DNA from: Blattamonas nauphoetae
Taxonomy: Eukaryota > Preaxostyla > Oxymonadida
DNA length: 64,000 bases
NCBI GenBank assembly: GCA_033064195.1
Contig: JARBJD010000077.1
Coordinates: 124,001 to 188,000 of the forward strand
Reading direction: 5' to 3'
Shown: piece by piece, positions 19,701-31,909 of the stretch
Layout: each line of letters opens with the position of its first letter
How positions within the stretch are numbered: the stretch's first letter is position 1
Notes under the pieces: generated by a model
What the model was told of the DNA's origin: nothing
The model's database searches: none
What the model saw: only the letters and a program-made list of their open reading frames with translations
Translations under genes and position numbers: made by a program

Positions 19701-22700
19701 TCTGTTAGCGATGTCACTTTCAGTTCCTGCTCGTTCACGTCGTCTGCTGTCACCTTCACCTCTCCCTCAATCTCTGTCGGCTTTGTCACTTTCAGTGACT
19801 GCTTGTTCTCGTCGTCTGCTGTCACCCTCACCTCTTCCAAAATATCTGTCGGCGAAGTCACTTTCAGTTCCTGCTCGTTTTCGTCGTCTGCCGTCACCAT
19901 CACCTCTTCATCAACCTCTGTCGGTGATCTCACTCTCAGCTCCTGCTCCTTCACTGGCACTCTCCCCACCACTCTCGTCTCCATCTCTCCTTCATCCACG
20001 TGCACTCTTCTCAGTGTTGGGAAGGTCTCGTTCACATCCTTCTCCACGACTTCCACTCCTTCATCATCTTCGGAATTGACTCTTGCGTCGATCAGAGGAC
20101 CATCCACATCCACCTTCACTGCATCAACAGCGACTCCAATCACTTACACAGAAGACTCAATCACATCAAATGCTGTTATCTCGTTTTCTGGCTCACCTTC
20201 ATCATCTGTCCCACTTCTGAAGCTGTCGTTGGGCTCGGTGTTCTCTGCGACGATGTCGAACACAAAAGTTGTCTTCGCCGGCTCAACCAGCGCAAGCTCG
20301 GCAGCTTCTCTCGCAGACACTACATCGTTTTCTCTCTCGTTCTCAGCCACCAAAATCGATATTACCAATCTGTATGGCTCCTTCACCTCCTCCATCTTCG
20401 CCGTTCCAGCCAACACTCTCTCCATCTCGCTCTCGTCTCTCTCCTCCTTCTTGTCCCACTCGACAAAATACATCAATGTTCCGTTCGCTCGTGTCACAGG
20501 AGGCACCCTGTCATTGTCGAAAGTGTATATAAGCAGCAGCATCTTCTCATCGTCGTACACATCCAATGTTATTGTTCAGACAGCTGGGAACGTGGAGGTG
20601 TCAGGGGCCAGTTTACTTCTATCAAATCATCAAAGTCTGGTTCAGCCGTCTCAGCAACACTCGGGAGTGGAGCCAGCCTGTCTCTCGCCAGTGACGCATT
20701 CTCCAATTGCGATTCGGAAATGCATGGAGGAGCACTGAGCATCACCATCGCCTCTGGGAGTCTGTCGATCACCAAAACAACATTCACGATGTGTAAGTCA
20801 TCGCTGAACGGAGGAGCCATCGTCATTGACTTGATCTCTCTTTCTTCGCCTGATTCGTTTTCAATGTCATCAGTGACTTTCGGAACAACTACATATTATC
20901 AGAATGAGTGTGGAGAAGGTTGGAAGGGAAGTGACATGTTCATCTATGTCCCATCTGGCCAGACCTCGCTGATCTCGTCGGCACATCTCACTGACTCGTC
21001 CTTCAACACTCCCACTGGTGGACCTTCCTCCCAATTCACATCATCAGATCTGACGAAATATGAGTACACAGAGAAAGATGGGTCTTCAGGATCGATTCTC
21101 TATCTTCTCAATTCCTACACTGGTGGACAGCTGTTCGTGCATCCTGAGACCATCGCCGACAAAACAAACTGTGGTAGCAAATACTTTGCGTGTTCGACAT
21201 TCACTCTTGGTCATTCTAAGTCGACGGACTCTCCACTTGGAAACGACGCATCAGTGTTCCTGTCGACAGATGTCACTCTCTCCGCCGCGTTCACATCGTC
21301 GAAGACAGTGGAATGGACGAGTGATCCGTTGTCAAGGAAGACGATCACTTTGACGGCCAGCAGCACCTTCACTGTCTCTTCGAACCATCTCTCCCTTTCT
21401 CACTTGATCCTGACAGTGTCCGCTGCTTCGTCTTCAAAATCGCTCTTCACCGTGAATGGCGGATCATTGTCGGTATCGGATTGTGAATTCAAATCGATCG
21501 CGACGACTGTGTCTGGTTCAGCAATCTCAGCAACACTCGGAAGTGACACCAGCCTCTCTCTTGCGAGTGTATTCTTCACATCATGCACCGCGAAAGGGAA
21601 TGGAGGAGCACTGTACGTGATACTGTCATCTGGAGGGACCTTCTCGACGTCAGGAACAGTCACATTCGAAGGATGCTCAGCGACTGGAAATGGACAATCG
21701 TTGTATCTCTCCAACACGAATCTGGCGACACTTTTGGGAACTGGATGTCTCGATGCGATGAAGCCCTCGCTTCCACCAAACAATGCTCTGTTCACCGCAT
21801 CTCAGAAGGACCAATTCTTTGGATATCAATCAGTCGGTTCTTCGGGTTCGCTGTTGTATTACTGGTACGCTCCCACAGACAATACATTCCGAGTGAGTTC
21901 TGCCGGAGACGATGACACGCGCTGTGGAGCCTCTGGCCTTCCGTGCAAATCGCTTGAGTTTGCTCGCAACTCTCTTGCTGTCTCCGGTGTGGTGCTCATT
22001 TTGACCTCAGACCTCCAACTCACCACTCAAATCGATGTCAAGTTCGAGGCTGAAACCATCAAGTGTGAAGAATCCTTCGAGAAAACGCTCACAATCAAAT
22101 CCACTGGATCTGTGACGGTCGGTTCATCGACTCAAAAGGACTTGACTTCAGCTCTGACATTCTCAACAGTTTCGTTTCTGTTCGACACGACGACACGTTC
22201 ATCGCCTTTCTTCCGTGTTTCGAGTGGTACTCTTGTCTTCACAGCGTGTACCTTCGGAATCTCAACAGCTAAAACCACCCTTCCCAACATTGTTGTTCTG
22301 GCAGAGGGAGGAACACTGACCATGACAGCATCAACAATCCAAAACATGAGCTCGTCCTCTCCTCTGCTTTCTTTGACAGGAGGACAGACAACTCTCGCAA
22401 CACTCGATGTGAAATCAATTGCTCTCACTAAAACAACACTCATTGCTCTCAACAACGCTGACCTCACAGTGATGTCTTCCACCTTCAATACCATCACAAA
22501 CACACTCGGAAATGGAAGCATTCTTTCCGCAACCATTCCTTCTGGAAAGACCGTGACGATCGAAGATGGATCTGCCACTTGTTGCTCGACGACAGGAAAT
22601 GGAGGAGCGATCTTCGTGCGGCTGATCGACGATGGCAGGTTTGAGATGAAAGGAACGTCAGGAATGAGTTTCTCGAACTGTCAATCAAACACAAACCCTC

Positions 22701-25700
22701 AGTCGTCTCCAGGCACAACAGGAAATGGGAATTGTGTCTTCCTTGGACTCGATGGTGGAGCAGTCGATTTCTCTTTCGATAAAGTTCGATTCCCATCCAC
22801 TGTGAGTTCAGCAGACCCATCCCCTTTCCTCTTCGTGGAATCAGATGACCTGGAAGCATCCATCACCACAGACCGCTTCAACTTCCTCCAACCGTTCGAA
22901 TTCATTGCGCCAGACTACGAGAAGTACATCGGGATAGCAACATCGTCGTTCACGAATCGGGAATCGCTAGTGACATATCTCTCCTCACTTTCTGAAGCTT
23001 ACCTGTCGACATCGGGAGATGATAACATGAAATGTGGATCGCCAATCACGCCATGTGAATCATTAGCCAGAGCACTGGCTGTCTTGATTGCCGATTCCGA
23101 AGACACAGAACCCATCCCTCACTATCATGTTGTGTTGATGGACAACGGGATCCACAACACAACCATGGACATAGAAGAGTTCATTCTTTCGGTCGCCACG
23201 ATGGACACGTTGGAGACGCAGGAACTAATTGCCGCTGGATCGTCATTCATTTTGGGTGAACAAGCGACTGAGGACACCTCACTGTCACTGCAGAATTTGA
23301 AATTGAAATGGATTGGACCAGCTGGAACATTCTTGGATCAATCGAAAGGGACTGTCCTTCTCAGTGCTTGCTCAATCGTGAATGATGATGCAACCACTCT
23401 CTTCTCGTCCAGTGTTCTGATTGTGAAAGGTGGCACACTCACTCTTTCCGATTTCACGATTGACTGCACTCTCAAAAAGACACATCCTCTGCTGGAGATA
23501 TCAGGAGGAAATGCAAGAATCAGTGATGTTCAGATTTCCAATGCCCAGCTGGCCTCTTCTCTCTTCACGGGAAACGGTGACATCACAATCGAATCGTCGT
23601 CATTCTCGTCTCTCGTCAGCTCTACAAGCTCAATCGCCTTCACACTCAGCACCTCATCTCACAAGCTCCACATCGGATCACCAGAGAAACCAGTCTCCTT
23701 CACCTTGTGCAAATCAGAAGCGGATGGAGGAGCGCTGAACGTCGCAATCACCTCTGGCGATCTGTCGATCACTGAAACAACATTCAAGAAATGCTCGTCT
23801 TTGCAGAATGGAGGAGCGATCTTCGTTGACCTGATACTTTATTCGTCGCCTGGTTCGTATTCGCTAGCGTCCGTAACATTTGGAACAGCTGACGGTGATC
23901 TGAATTCCTGTGTGGAAGACGGAAATGATCTGTTCATCTCAGTTGCTTCTGGAAAGACCTCTCTCATCTCGTTGACACATCTAACTGATTCGTACTTCAC
24001 CACTCCCTCTGGTGGTCCTTCCTCTGTTTTCACATCTTCGGAAATGGATAAATATCATTTCTCCGAAATCTCTGGATCATCAGGATCGCTTCTCTATCTT
24101 CTTCATCCCTACACAGGTGGACAGCTGTTACTAAATTCTGAGTTCGTCTCGGACGATGGACTTTGTGGTCACATGTACCTCGCGTGTAAGACCCTTCGTC
24201 ATGGTCATGCTATGTCGAAGGACTCTCCACTTGGAAACGACGCGTCGGTATTCCTGTCGACCGATGTCACTCTCTCCGCCGCGTTCTCATCGTCGAAGAC
24301 AGTGGAATGGACGAGTGATCCGTTGTCGAGGAAGACACTCACATTAACCGATGATGGATCCCTTACCATTTCTTCGGACATTCTCTCCCTTTCTCACTTG
24401 ATCCTGACAATGTCCGCTGCTCCGTGTTTGCATTCGCTCTTCACGGTTAATGGAGGTTCCTTAATCGTGTCAAACTGTGAATTCAAATCGATCGCATCGT
24501 CATCGTCTGGATCAGCCATCTCCGCCACACTCGAAAGTGGAACCAGCCTCTCTCTCTCCACTGTCACTTTCACTTCATGCACCTCGAAAGGTTCGGGAGG
24601 CGCACTTCACGTGACTGTCGATGGAGGATCATTCTCAACGTCGGGAACGATCACGTTCGAAGATTGTTCCGCAACTGGAATTGGTCAGCTCCTCTTCCTT
24701 TCGTCGCCGTCGCTCTTTGGACTCGGCAGTCTGAACTCGATCAAGCCATCGCTTCCCGAAAACAACGCTCTGTTCACTGAAACTCAGAAGAGCCACTTCT
24801 TTGGATTAGAATCAGGGAGTTCTTCAGGATCGCTGTTGTATTACTGGTATCCTCACACGACATCAGAAATAAAGACACACATCCACTCATCTGGAGAAGA
24901 CCATCCGTATTGTGGTTTGGTGTCGTTGCCGTGTCAATCGATCTCGACTGCTCTTACTCACCGGAACAGACTAAACTCATTCTCAATTGATTCAGCGCTC
25001 ACACTCTCCCAAACAATCACAGTTGACGAGACAAAAATACTGAAATCGTCATCATCGACTGCGATCACAGTTACGTCAACTGGATTTATCTTCGTGACAT
25101 CGAACACACTGACACTGTCTAATCTGGACTTCACTGGATCAGGCACTTCAACCGTGACATCCTTTGTGACAGTGTCATCGACAGGATCACTGTCTGTGTG
25201 GTCTTGTTCCTTCACGTCATTCTCATCAACGACGAATGGAGGAGCTCTGAACATTGCGCTGACAACAGGAACACTCTCAATCGAATCGACATCGTTCAAG
25301 AAGTGTTCGTCGTCGCTGAATGGAGGAGCGATCTTCGTTGACGTGTCTGGTGCCTCTTCGAGCCCATTCACTCTTTCTGGTGCATCTTTCGGAACAGCAG
25401 CTGGTGATCTGAATTCGTGTGGGAACTTTGGAATGGATGTGTTCATCAAAGCGGGCGATCTCTCATCGTTCAAGGACACTTCTCTTTTCCCACCAGCCTA
25501 CTCCGCCGCCTCCATCAACGAGTCTCTCCTGGACTCCATCCGTCTCTCGTCCACTCATACCAAGTTCTATCTGTCGCTCCTGCAGTACTTCTATGCTCCG
25601 ACGACAGAAGGAACACTTGATGACTCGAAGAACTCCGCAGACACCGAACAGTGTGGCCATCTTGAACTGAGCTGCAAATCACTCAATACACTCAACGGAA

Positions 25701-28700
25701 ACGCACCATCCCTCAAAACAGCAAAGATCACAAATGAGTTGACAATTACTGATCTGTTCACTCCAACCAAAACATTAACCATCACAGCTGCCACATCTCG
25801 TCCAGCCAACCTCCTTTTACGGGCGACCCCTTCATTATCGTTCTCCACACCTTCCCACACATTGACACTCTCCTCCCTCGCCATCACGATCCCTCTCCCA
25901 ACAACAACAGCAAACTCGGAACAACCATCGATCATTGTGGAGAAAGGAACACTTGTTGTCGACCACTCGTTCTTCACTTCGGCGAAGACTCTCTCGTCTC
26001 CGCTCATTTCCGTCTCAGGCGCTGCTTCCCTGACCATCTTGGAGTTCGATGTCAACTCTGCTCAACTGAATGACCGATCACTCAACGAAGCCGAAGGAAG
26101 TGGAAGAATCTCCATCAAAAACACGAACTTCACGTCAGTTCGAGTAACCAGTGAAGGCATCGCAACAGCTCTCACCGCGACACTCTCGTCCTTTTCGTCA
26201 TTTGCTCTCGACACTGTTCACATCGACGATTGTGGAACAGCCGTCATCCTCGACATGAACGGATGCACTCCCTCAACCAATTACAACGTGAAGGCTGTGA
26301 CATTCGAGCAAACATCCGAGAAACAGCTGATGGTCACTGGCGAGAATCTGTACTCCTTCATCACCAGTGAACGCTGGACCGGTTCCTACGAATCCCTCGA
26401 CGACGAGACGAAAGATGTCATTTACAGTTATGATGAAGCGTGGGATTTGTCCACCTCGCTCCACGCGTATCTCATCACTCACCAAGGCGATGTCACCGTC
26501 AGCACAGAAACAGGCGCGGAATCTCCGATCTGCGGAAGTGAATCGGTGCCTTGCACGACACTTGAGCTCGGACTCAGCAGAGTGTCGAACGCTGCCTGCA
26601 TCTGCAAGAGCGCCGTGGATCTCGGAAGTAGTTCCGTGTTGATCAATAAAAACGTGACTGTGAAGGGACAGTCGATTGAATCGTCGTCGCTTGTCTTCAG
26701 AGAGTCTCAGTCGATTGTCTGCAGCTTCAACACACCGACCTCTTCCCCAGCCATCACAATCACAACCATCACACTGCACATCATCGCCGCCTCATCCAAC
26801 AGCGAAGGATTTGTGGTGATTCAGAACGGACATGTCGTAATCGAGAAAGTTCAGATCGCATGCCAATCACTCCACACTCCCGCGCTCTTCACTTCAGGAG
26901 GCACACCCGTCCTCAACGAACTCACTTTTGCTGTATCCTCCCACACTTCCGACATTTTGGTGATCTCTTGCCAAACAACCTTCGAGAACACGAGCATCTC
27001 CGCCATCACTTCAGGATTCTTTCTGATGAAGAACGCACAGCAGACACTGCTCAGCTCGCTCACACTCACTGGATCCAACCCCTCCTCTCCATCCTCCTCG
27101 AGCGAGGAGCTCTGCAGCTGGATGGGTGGTGTGATTCAAATCACCTCGAGCGAGCCGACTATCAAACGATCTTCATTTTCGTCGATCTCAAGCGGTGTTC
27201 TGTCTGTGATCGACAGCACTGTCACGCTCATCGAGTGCACATTCTCGAAGAACGTCGCTGGCATCACTCCACACCCAAACCTCCAACGCAACATTTTGTG
27301 CAAAGACAGCTCGATCAGCATCGATCAGAACTCCGTCTTCGTTCAGAACAGCGAGAGTGATCCCGTCTCTCTTTGGATCTCCGAAGATCAGTGCTCGATT
27401 GAGCTCCCAAGCACCATCCCCAAGTCTTCCACCTTCTTCGTCCCAACCCTCCCCCAAACCATCACATCTGAAGCATACGAAGATGTGTCAATCCCATCGT
27501 TCAACGAGGCTCGTAAAGTCACCATCACTGGATCCAACTTCGTCAGTTGTGGATTGTCACTCGTCGTGGTCCAGTCAGACAAGGATGTGGACGACACCAG
27601 CGCCATCGCATTCAATCTCAACGGAGATGTCCCACGCGGAATCACCGCTTTCGTTGCAACCGATTCGTCCATTTCGTTTGTCATCGATCCCAAAACTTCG
27701 CAAATGGCAGACGGTTTGTATTCGCTGCATGTCGTTCTCAACAAGGAAGCGATCGGATCGTATGAACTGATGGAAGTGACGATCAGGAAGAACTCGCAAG
27801 TGATGAGTGTGGGAGAGAAGGGAAGCGACGAAGCTGACGGGACATTCGAGAATCCGTTCGAAACACTCCATCGCTGCGTGGAACCGTCGAAGGCAATCAA
27901 TGTTGGAGGAAGTGAGTCGAAGTGCGAGTTGGTGTGCAGTGTGAGTGACAAAGAGAACGAGCTTGGGATGCCCTTATCTTCATTTCCGACAGCGATGATT
28001 TCACTCACTCTCCAAACCCTGACATTCACGGGAGTTGTGTTTTCTTCATTCACAGGTGCAAAATCGTTTCGATTTGTGTTTTCGCTGATGTCATCGTCTC
28101 GACTGATTCTGACATCATGCTCACTATCTTCGTCCACTCCTCTCTCCGTCTCTCTCGTGTCGGCCAGCTCATCGTCTTCGTTCTCCGCCGTCGCCCTCGC
28201 TACATCCGCCCTCTCCTTCGTTGGAAAGGCGAGTCTGGTTGTTTGTTCAGGTCAAAGCAGAATCTCACTCTCGTCATCAACGTTCTCGTCGACATCGTTC
28301 GACGCAGGAGCGTTTGTGTGGGGAAGCACAAGTGGAGATGTTTCAGTTGAAGACACAGACTTCGTTGGATGCCGTGGAAGAGAATTTGGGAGTCTGATTC
28401 GCGTGAAGATGGCTGGCAGCACAACAACAATCAAGAAATGCCGTTTCGTGTCATGTTCGACAGTCCTGTCGCTGTCTGAAAAAGAAGGAAGGAGGATTGT
28501 TGGTGGAGGATGTGTGCTGGTTGAGATGGTGAGGCGAACACAAACCACTCGCCTTCTCCCCCCTTCCTGCGCCGACCTTTCTCTTTCGTCGTTCTCAGAC
28601 TGCTCGCTGATCAACACGAACATCTCGAAATCTCTCTCCTCATCGTCGAAGTTCGTGGGAGGAAGTGGGTTTGTGATTGTTGGCCACGAGAACTCGGATC

Positions 28701-28867
28701 GGGTGAAGCTTCCGAAAGTGACGCTCTCGAACTGCACGTGCGAGAACTTTGGAGGAGTTGGGTGGTTTTCGGGAGGAGCTGTGGTTGGAGAAGGTCAACA
28801 CGTCAGAACTGATCGACGTGGATGTGTTGTGGAACAGTGTACGCTTGGAAGTGTGATTCTCCGATGA
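16717..28867 (+). CDS. Giant secreted right-handed beta-helix repeat protein (~4000 aa)
   Basis: ATG at 16717 begins a hydrophobic signal peptide (MFITLCSCVFLCYAHG). The rest is parallel beta-helix sequence, with hundreds of short S/T/V/I strands and recurrent GGAI/GGAL and F..C turns. Nine modules open with a motif like CGxxxxPCxSLxxA, for example near 18390, 19250, 21168, 21920, 23035, 24165, 24912, 25650 and 26530. An intron at 18065-18114 joins the first two frames. A further frame change near 20585-20640 has no evident intron, so it is either a real one-base slip or a sequencing error. No transmembrane segment or kinase follows; the stop is at 28865-28867. Proteins of this type are usually adhesins or surface polysaccharide-binding proteins; here that is inference. 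Confidence 0.85.
18065..18114 (+). other. 50-bp spliceosomal intron in the giant beta-helix gene
   Basis: Begins GTCTGC and ends TTGCAAAG. Removing it fuses CMFFDTT to VATPKMGQ in frame (phase 1). Its size and GT-AG ends match other introns inferred in this window. Confidence 0.75.
19665..19960 (+). repeat. Tandem 69-bp (23-residue) coding repeat in the beta-helix
   Basis: About four head-to-tail units encode the pattern SISVxxVTFSSCSFxSSAVT. The period of 23 residues matches one beta-helix turn, so each DNA repeat adds one rung. The copies differ at about one base in six. Confidence 0.8.
20990..24870 (+). repeat. ~3.0-kb internal tandem duplication of beta-helix modules
   Basis: The segment from about 20990 to 21880 recurs at about 23985 to 24870, an offset near 2990 bp. 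Shared stretches include LGNDASVFLSTDVTLSAAF, VEWTSDPLSRKT, FKSIA, SGSAISATL and the closing GSLLYYWY. The two modules between them are more diverged. It shows the protein grew by in-frame duplication of multi-module blocks. Confidence 0.75.
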
Positions 28868-30708
28868 ATTTCTCTTCGTTTTTCTTCCTTCGAGGCCATT
28901 CTTATCTCATTCTGTTGTCAGTTTATCTGTTCTCAAGTATTTGTTTGTTTCCATTTCATGCTGTTGGATCAGTCTTTTCTTTTGAGAACGAAACTGATTC
29001 GGTCGTTAAGGGACTGATCTTCTCGCTATCTCGTTCAAATGGGAAGCAATATCAGCAGGCATATCCAGGCAGACTCGTTAAACAGTCCTCCGAAACTTGG
29101 AGATGATTCCTCGACCATTCTTCGCAAGATTCGAGTAATCATAGATTCATGTGTTGGCGTTCTTAAACAAACAGAATTTCTTGATTTTGACGACCCACTT
29201 ACCAACGAACAACTTTCAGACTTGTCCCACCTCTTGTATTTATCATTTCCTACTCAACCACGAGCCGCTAATAACCAATCATCTCTAAACCAATATCTGT
29301 TTCGTTTGTCAACTTTCTCTCTGTTTGGTCATGTTGTTGTGAACTCACAAACGTTTGAAGATTATCGACAGAATGTCGACTCAGAGGGAAAGAACCCAAT
29401 TCTCCATGTTATCACTGGCACTCCTGGAATGGGAAAATCTGCCAGTCGATTTCCATTTATAACATTGTTGATGAGTCATGGAGTGGAGGTTTGTATTCTC
29501 TTTGATTGATTCCGACTATACAATCGGTCCTCGTCCATGACTCAGTCTCTCACAATCAAACACACCCCGAAACCACAGTTTGTTGTATCAAGAATCAAAA
29601 GAACGGAACACAGCAAACTCTGACGCAGATAGAACAACAAGATGAAGTACTATTTGACAATCCCATGGAAATCGACGCAGGTTCAGTGATCAAGAAGAAT
29701 TCAGTTCTAGCCGCCGGATCGTCTCTTGCGTGCACATTAACGGTTAAAAATTTACTCAAAGGACAAAACTGGCATGTTGTCGATGAGTCTGCCAATATTT
29801 TATTCCATTATTTTCAGTCTTATGTTTTCTAAATCATCAAATTTACAGGTTGACCAAAACTATGTCCTATTCACATCCCCACAGGGTTCGAGATGGAAAG
29901 AAGTCAACAACGACCTAAAAGGAAATGGTGTCTCCGTTGTCGAGTACGTAGTCCCAAAATACACCCCTCAAGAGCAAGCGGCACTTCTCAACACGTTGGG
30001 AACGCGAAAAGGCATTTCAGACGACGATATCTCTCACATTAAGAAGAGTGTTGAACTCTTTTCGTTTATTCCACGATTTGTCCTGAAACCGAGACTCGCC
30101 CAGCAAGCAGTCGACAGTGTCTGGAAAGCTGACAAACACTTCGACAGAATCAACCCTGAAGACCTCTTCAAAGATGAGATCTCACACAAAATGATTCATT
30201 TTTCCTGTCCCCAATATGACTGTCACAACTGGCACACGGAGTTTGCCACGGAGTTGGCTCGAAAGATCATCTTTCACACATTCAACATAAGAATGCAACA
30301 GCGTTACACTGAAACCCTTCAGTCGTTGACCACCAGTCCAGAGTTCAACCAACAGAGGGGACAGGTTTTTCACAATTTTGTCTCGGATGCTATTCTCGGA
30401 GGGTTTCATCTTATCTCTCCTTGGAGACTTTTCCCGAAGAAAAAAACTTGCTCTAACGAGAACATTCCTGAAAATATCAGACTTCCACCTCCGATCGGTG
30501 AATCATACGTTATCTTGCGAAATTCAACAACAATGTCGAAGATATTTCTACCTGACATCAAAAATGTTCCTCATGGAAAACTCAGTAACTTTCAACAGTC
30601 ATGGTCAATCCTCTTTTCATCACCAAGGATTTCCTTTCACTCAATCCTCTACCAAACCTGTGCCTTCAACAAGTGAGATATCCCTGGTGACGTGTAAGGA
30701 AACAATGG

Positions 30709-31909
30709 GTGGCAGATCCAATCATGACTCAGCCTGGTCAACAGTCAGTGTTAATCCAATCCGATGCACTATCTTCGATAAATGTTAGTGCTGATCTCAT
30801 CACAGAGATTACGAAACAAGTAATCAATTCCATTCCTCAATACATATCGCAAGCAACAACTCAGTCAATTGCACGACCGATCGAGACTAAAATTGGAAAC
30901 ACGGCAGAACAAGCTCTAGATCCCCTTTCACCGATACACTCACAAGAAAAGATCCTCAAGAGGAAACGTACTTCTCCCACTAGAACAGATCGAAGGCACC
31001 GAAATCGACCATCTAAAATCGAAGTATAGCTGTGCATCGTCGGAATAGACGACAACAATCCAAATACGATTACACTGACAGTAGTTTCGAAGAATCCTCA
31101 GAGTCATATCAGTCGTCAACAATGATATCAGACACTTCTTCGACAGATGATGACTTGATGCGTCTAAAGGAGATTCTTCGCCACCGAAAGTCGAAATCGC
31201 ACAGGACTACAAAAGGAAGAAGAGTTCCCATCGAAATTTGAGCACATCGACACGATCATCATGCAGCGATCGGCGACACAGACGAAGTGGAATCTCCAGC
31301 CGACAAAGACAGGAAATGCTAAAGAAACAACTTTTCAAAGATATGAAGAAGCAAGAACCATCTTTTACTAAGAATTGGCTGCAAACAACATTGCCAAATC
31401 AGCAACGTGATTTGACAAATTCACATACGTCTCAGATCAAGAATTTGTTGGGAATTCCCACAGAAATAGCTGCAAACCGTGCGATAATCACAGAGGCGCA
31501 GAGAATACAAGATCAGGCCTTGATGACAGCAACACATTCAACCTTTTCGTCGATCGGACACATGGCCCAAGTTTATGATATGGTCACACATGGAGAGCCG
31601 CCAAAACACATCCTGCCAATTATCACGAAGGGTATCTTGGATGCTGCGGACTCTGCAGCCTGCAGCCATCTTGGCCGATACGTTACCCCGGTCAATGCGG
31701 GACAGGTCGCTTTCACTTTGGGGCTCACTCAACCAGCGACAGCCCCCAATGATCTGCTTCTACCTCCCAATCAATCTCCAGGGTTCACTCAGTCCAATAA
31801 TCCACAACAACAGTTTAGTCAAAATTCTTTCTCTCAACAAGGGGGGTCAGTCCGCCTCCCGACTCAACCCAAGGGACAACGCAACAGATTCTACCCCAAA
31901 CGACATTAA
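30709..31909 (+). pseudogene. Gag-like region of DIRS-type element 2
   Basis: Frames here encode a basic serine-rich segment (KRKRTSPTRTDRRHRNRPSK, then DTSSTDDD) followed by a conserved-looking part (QTTLPNQQRDL, TATHSTFSSIGHMAQVYD) and a Q/G-rich basic tail. The layout and composition match the region upstream of the reverse transcriptase in element 1. No diagnostic Gag motif is visible. Confidence 0.55.

Noticed and set aside
19592-20143. Antisense ORF opposite the beta-helix repeats
   Set aside because: Its repetitive EVxVTADDEN pattern is the complement of the tandem sense repeat.
22132-22578. Minus-strand ORFs within the giant beta-helix gene
   Set aside because: Shadows of a long sense frame with clear repeat structure on the plus strand.
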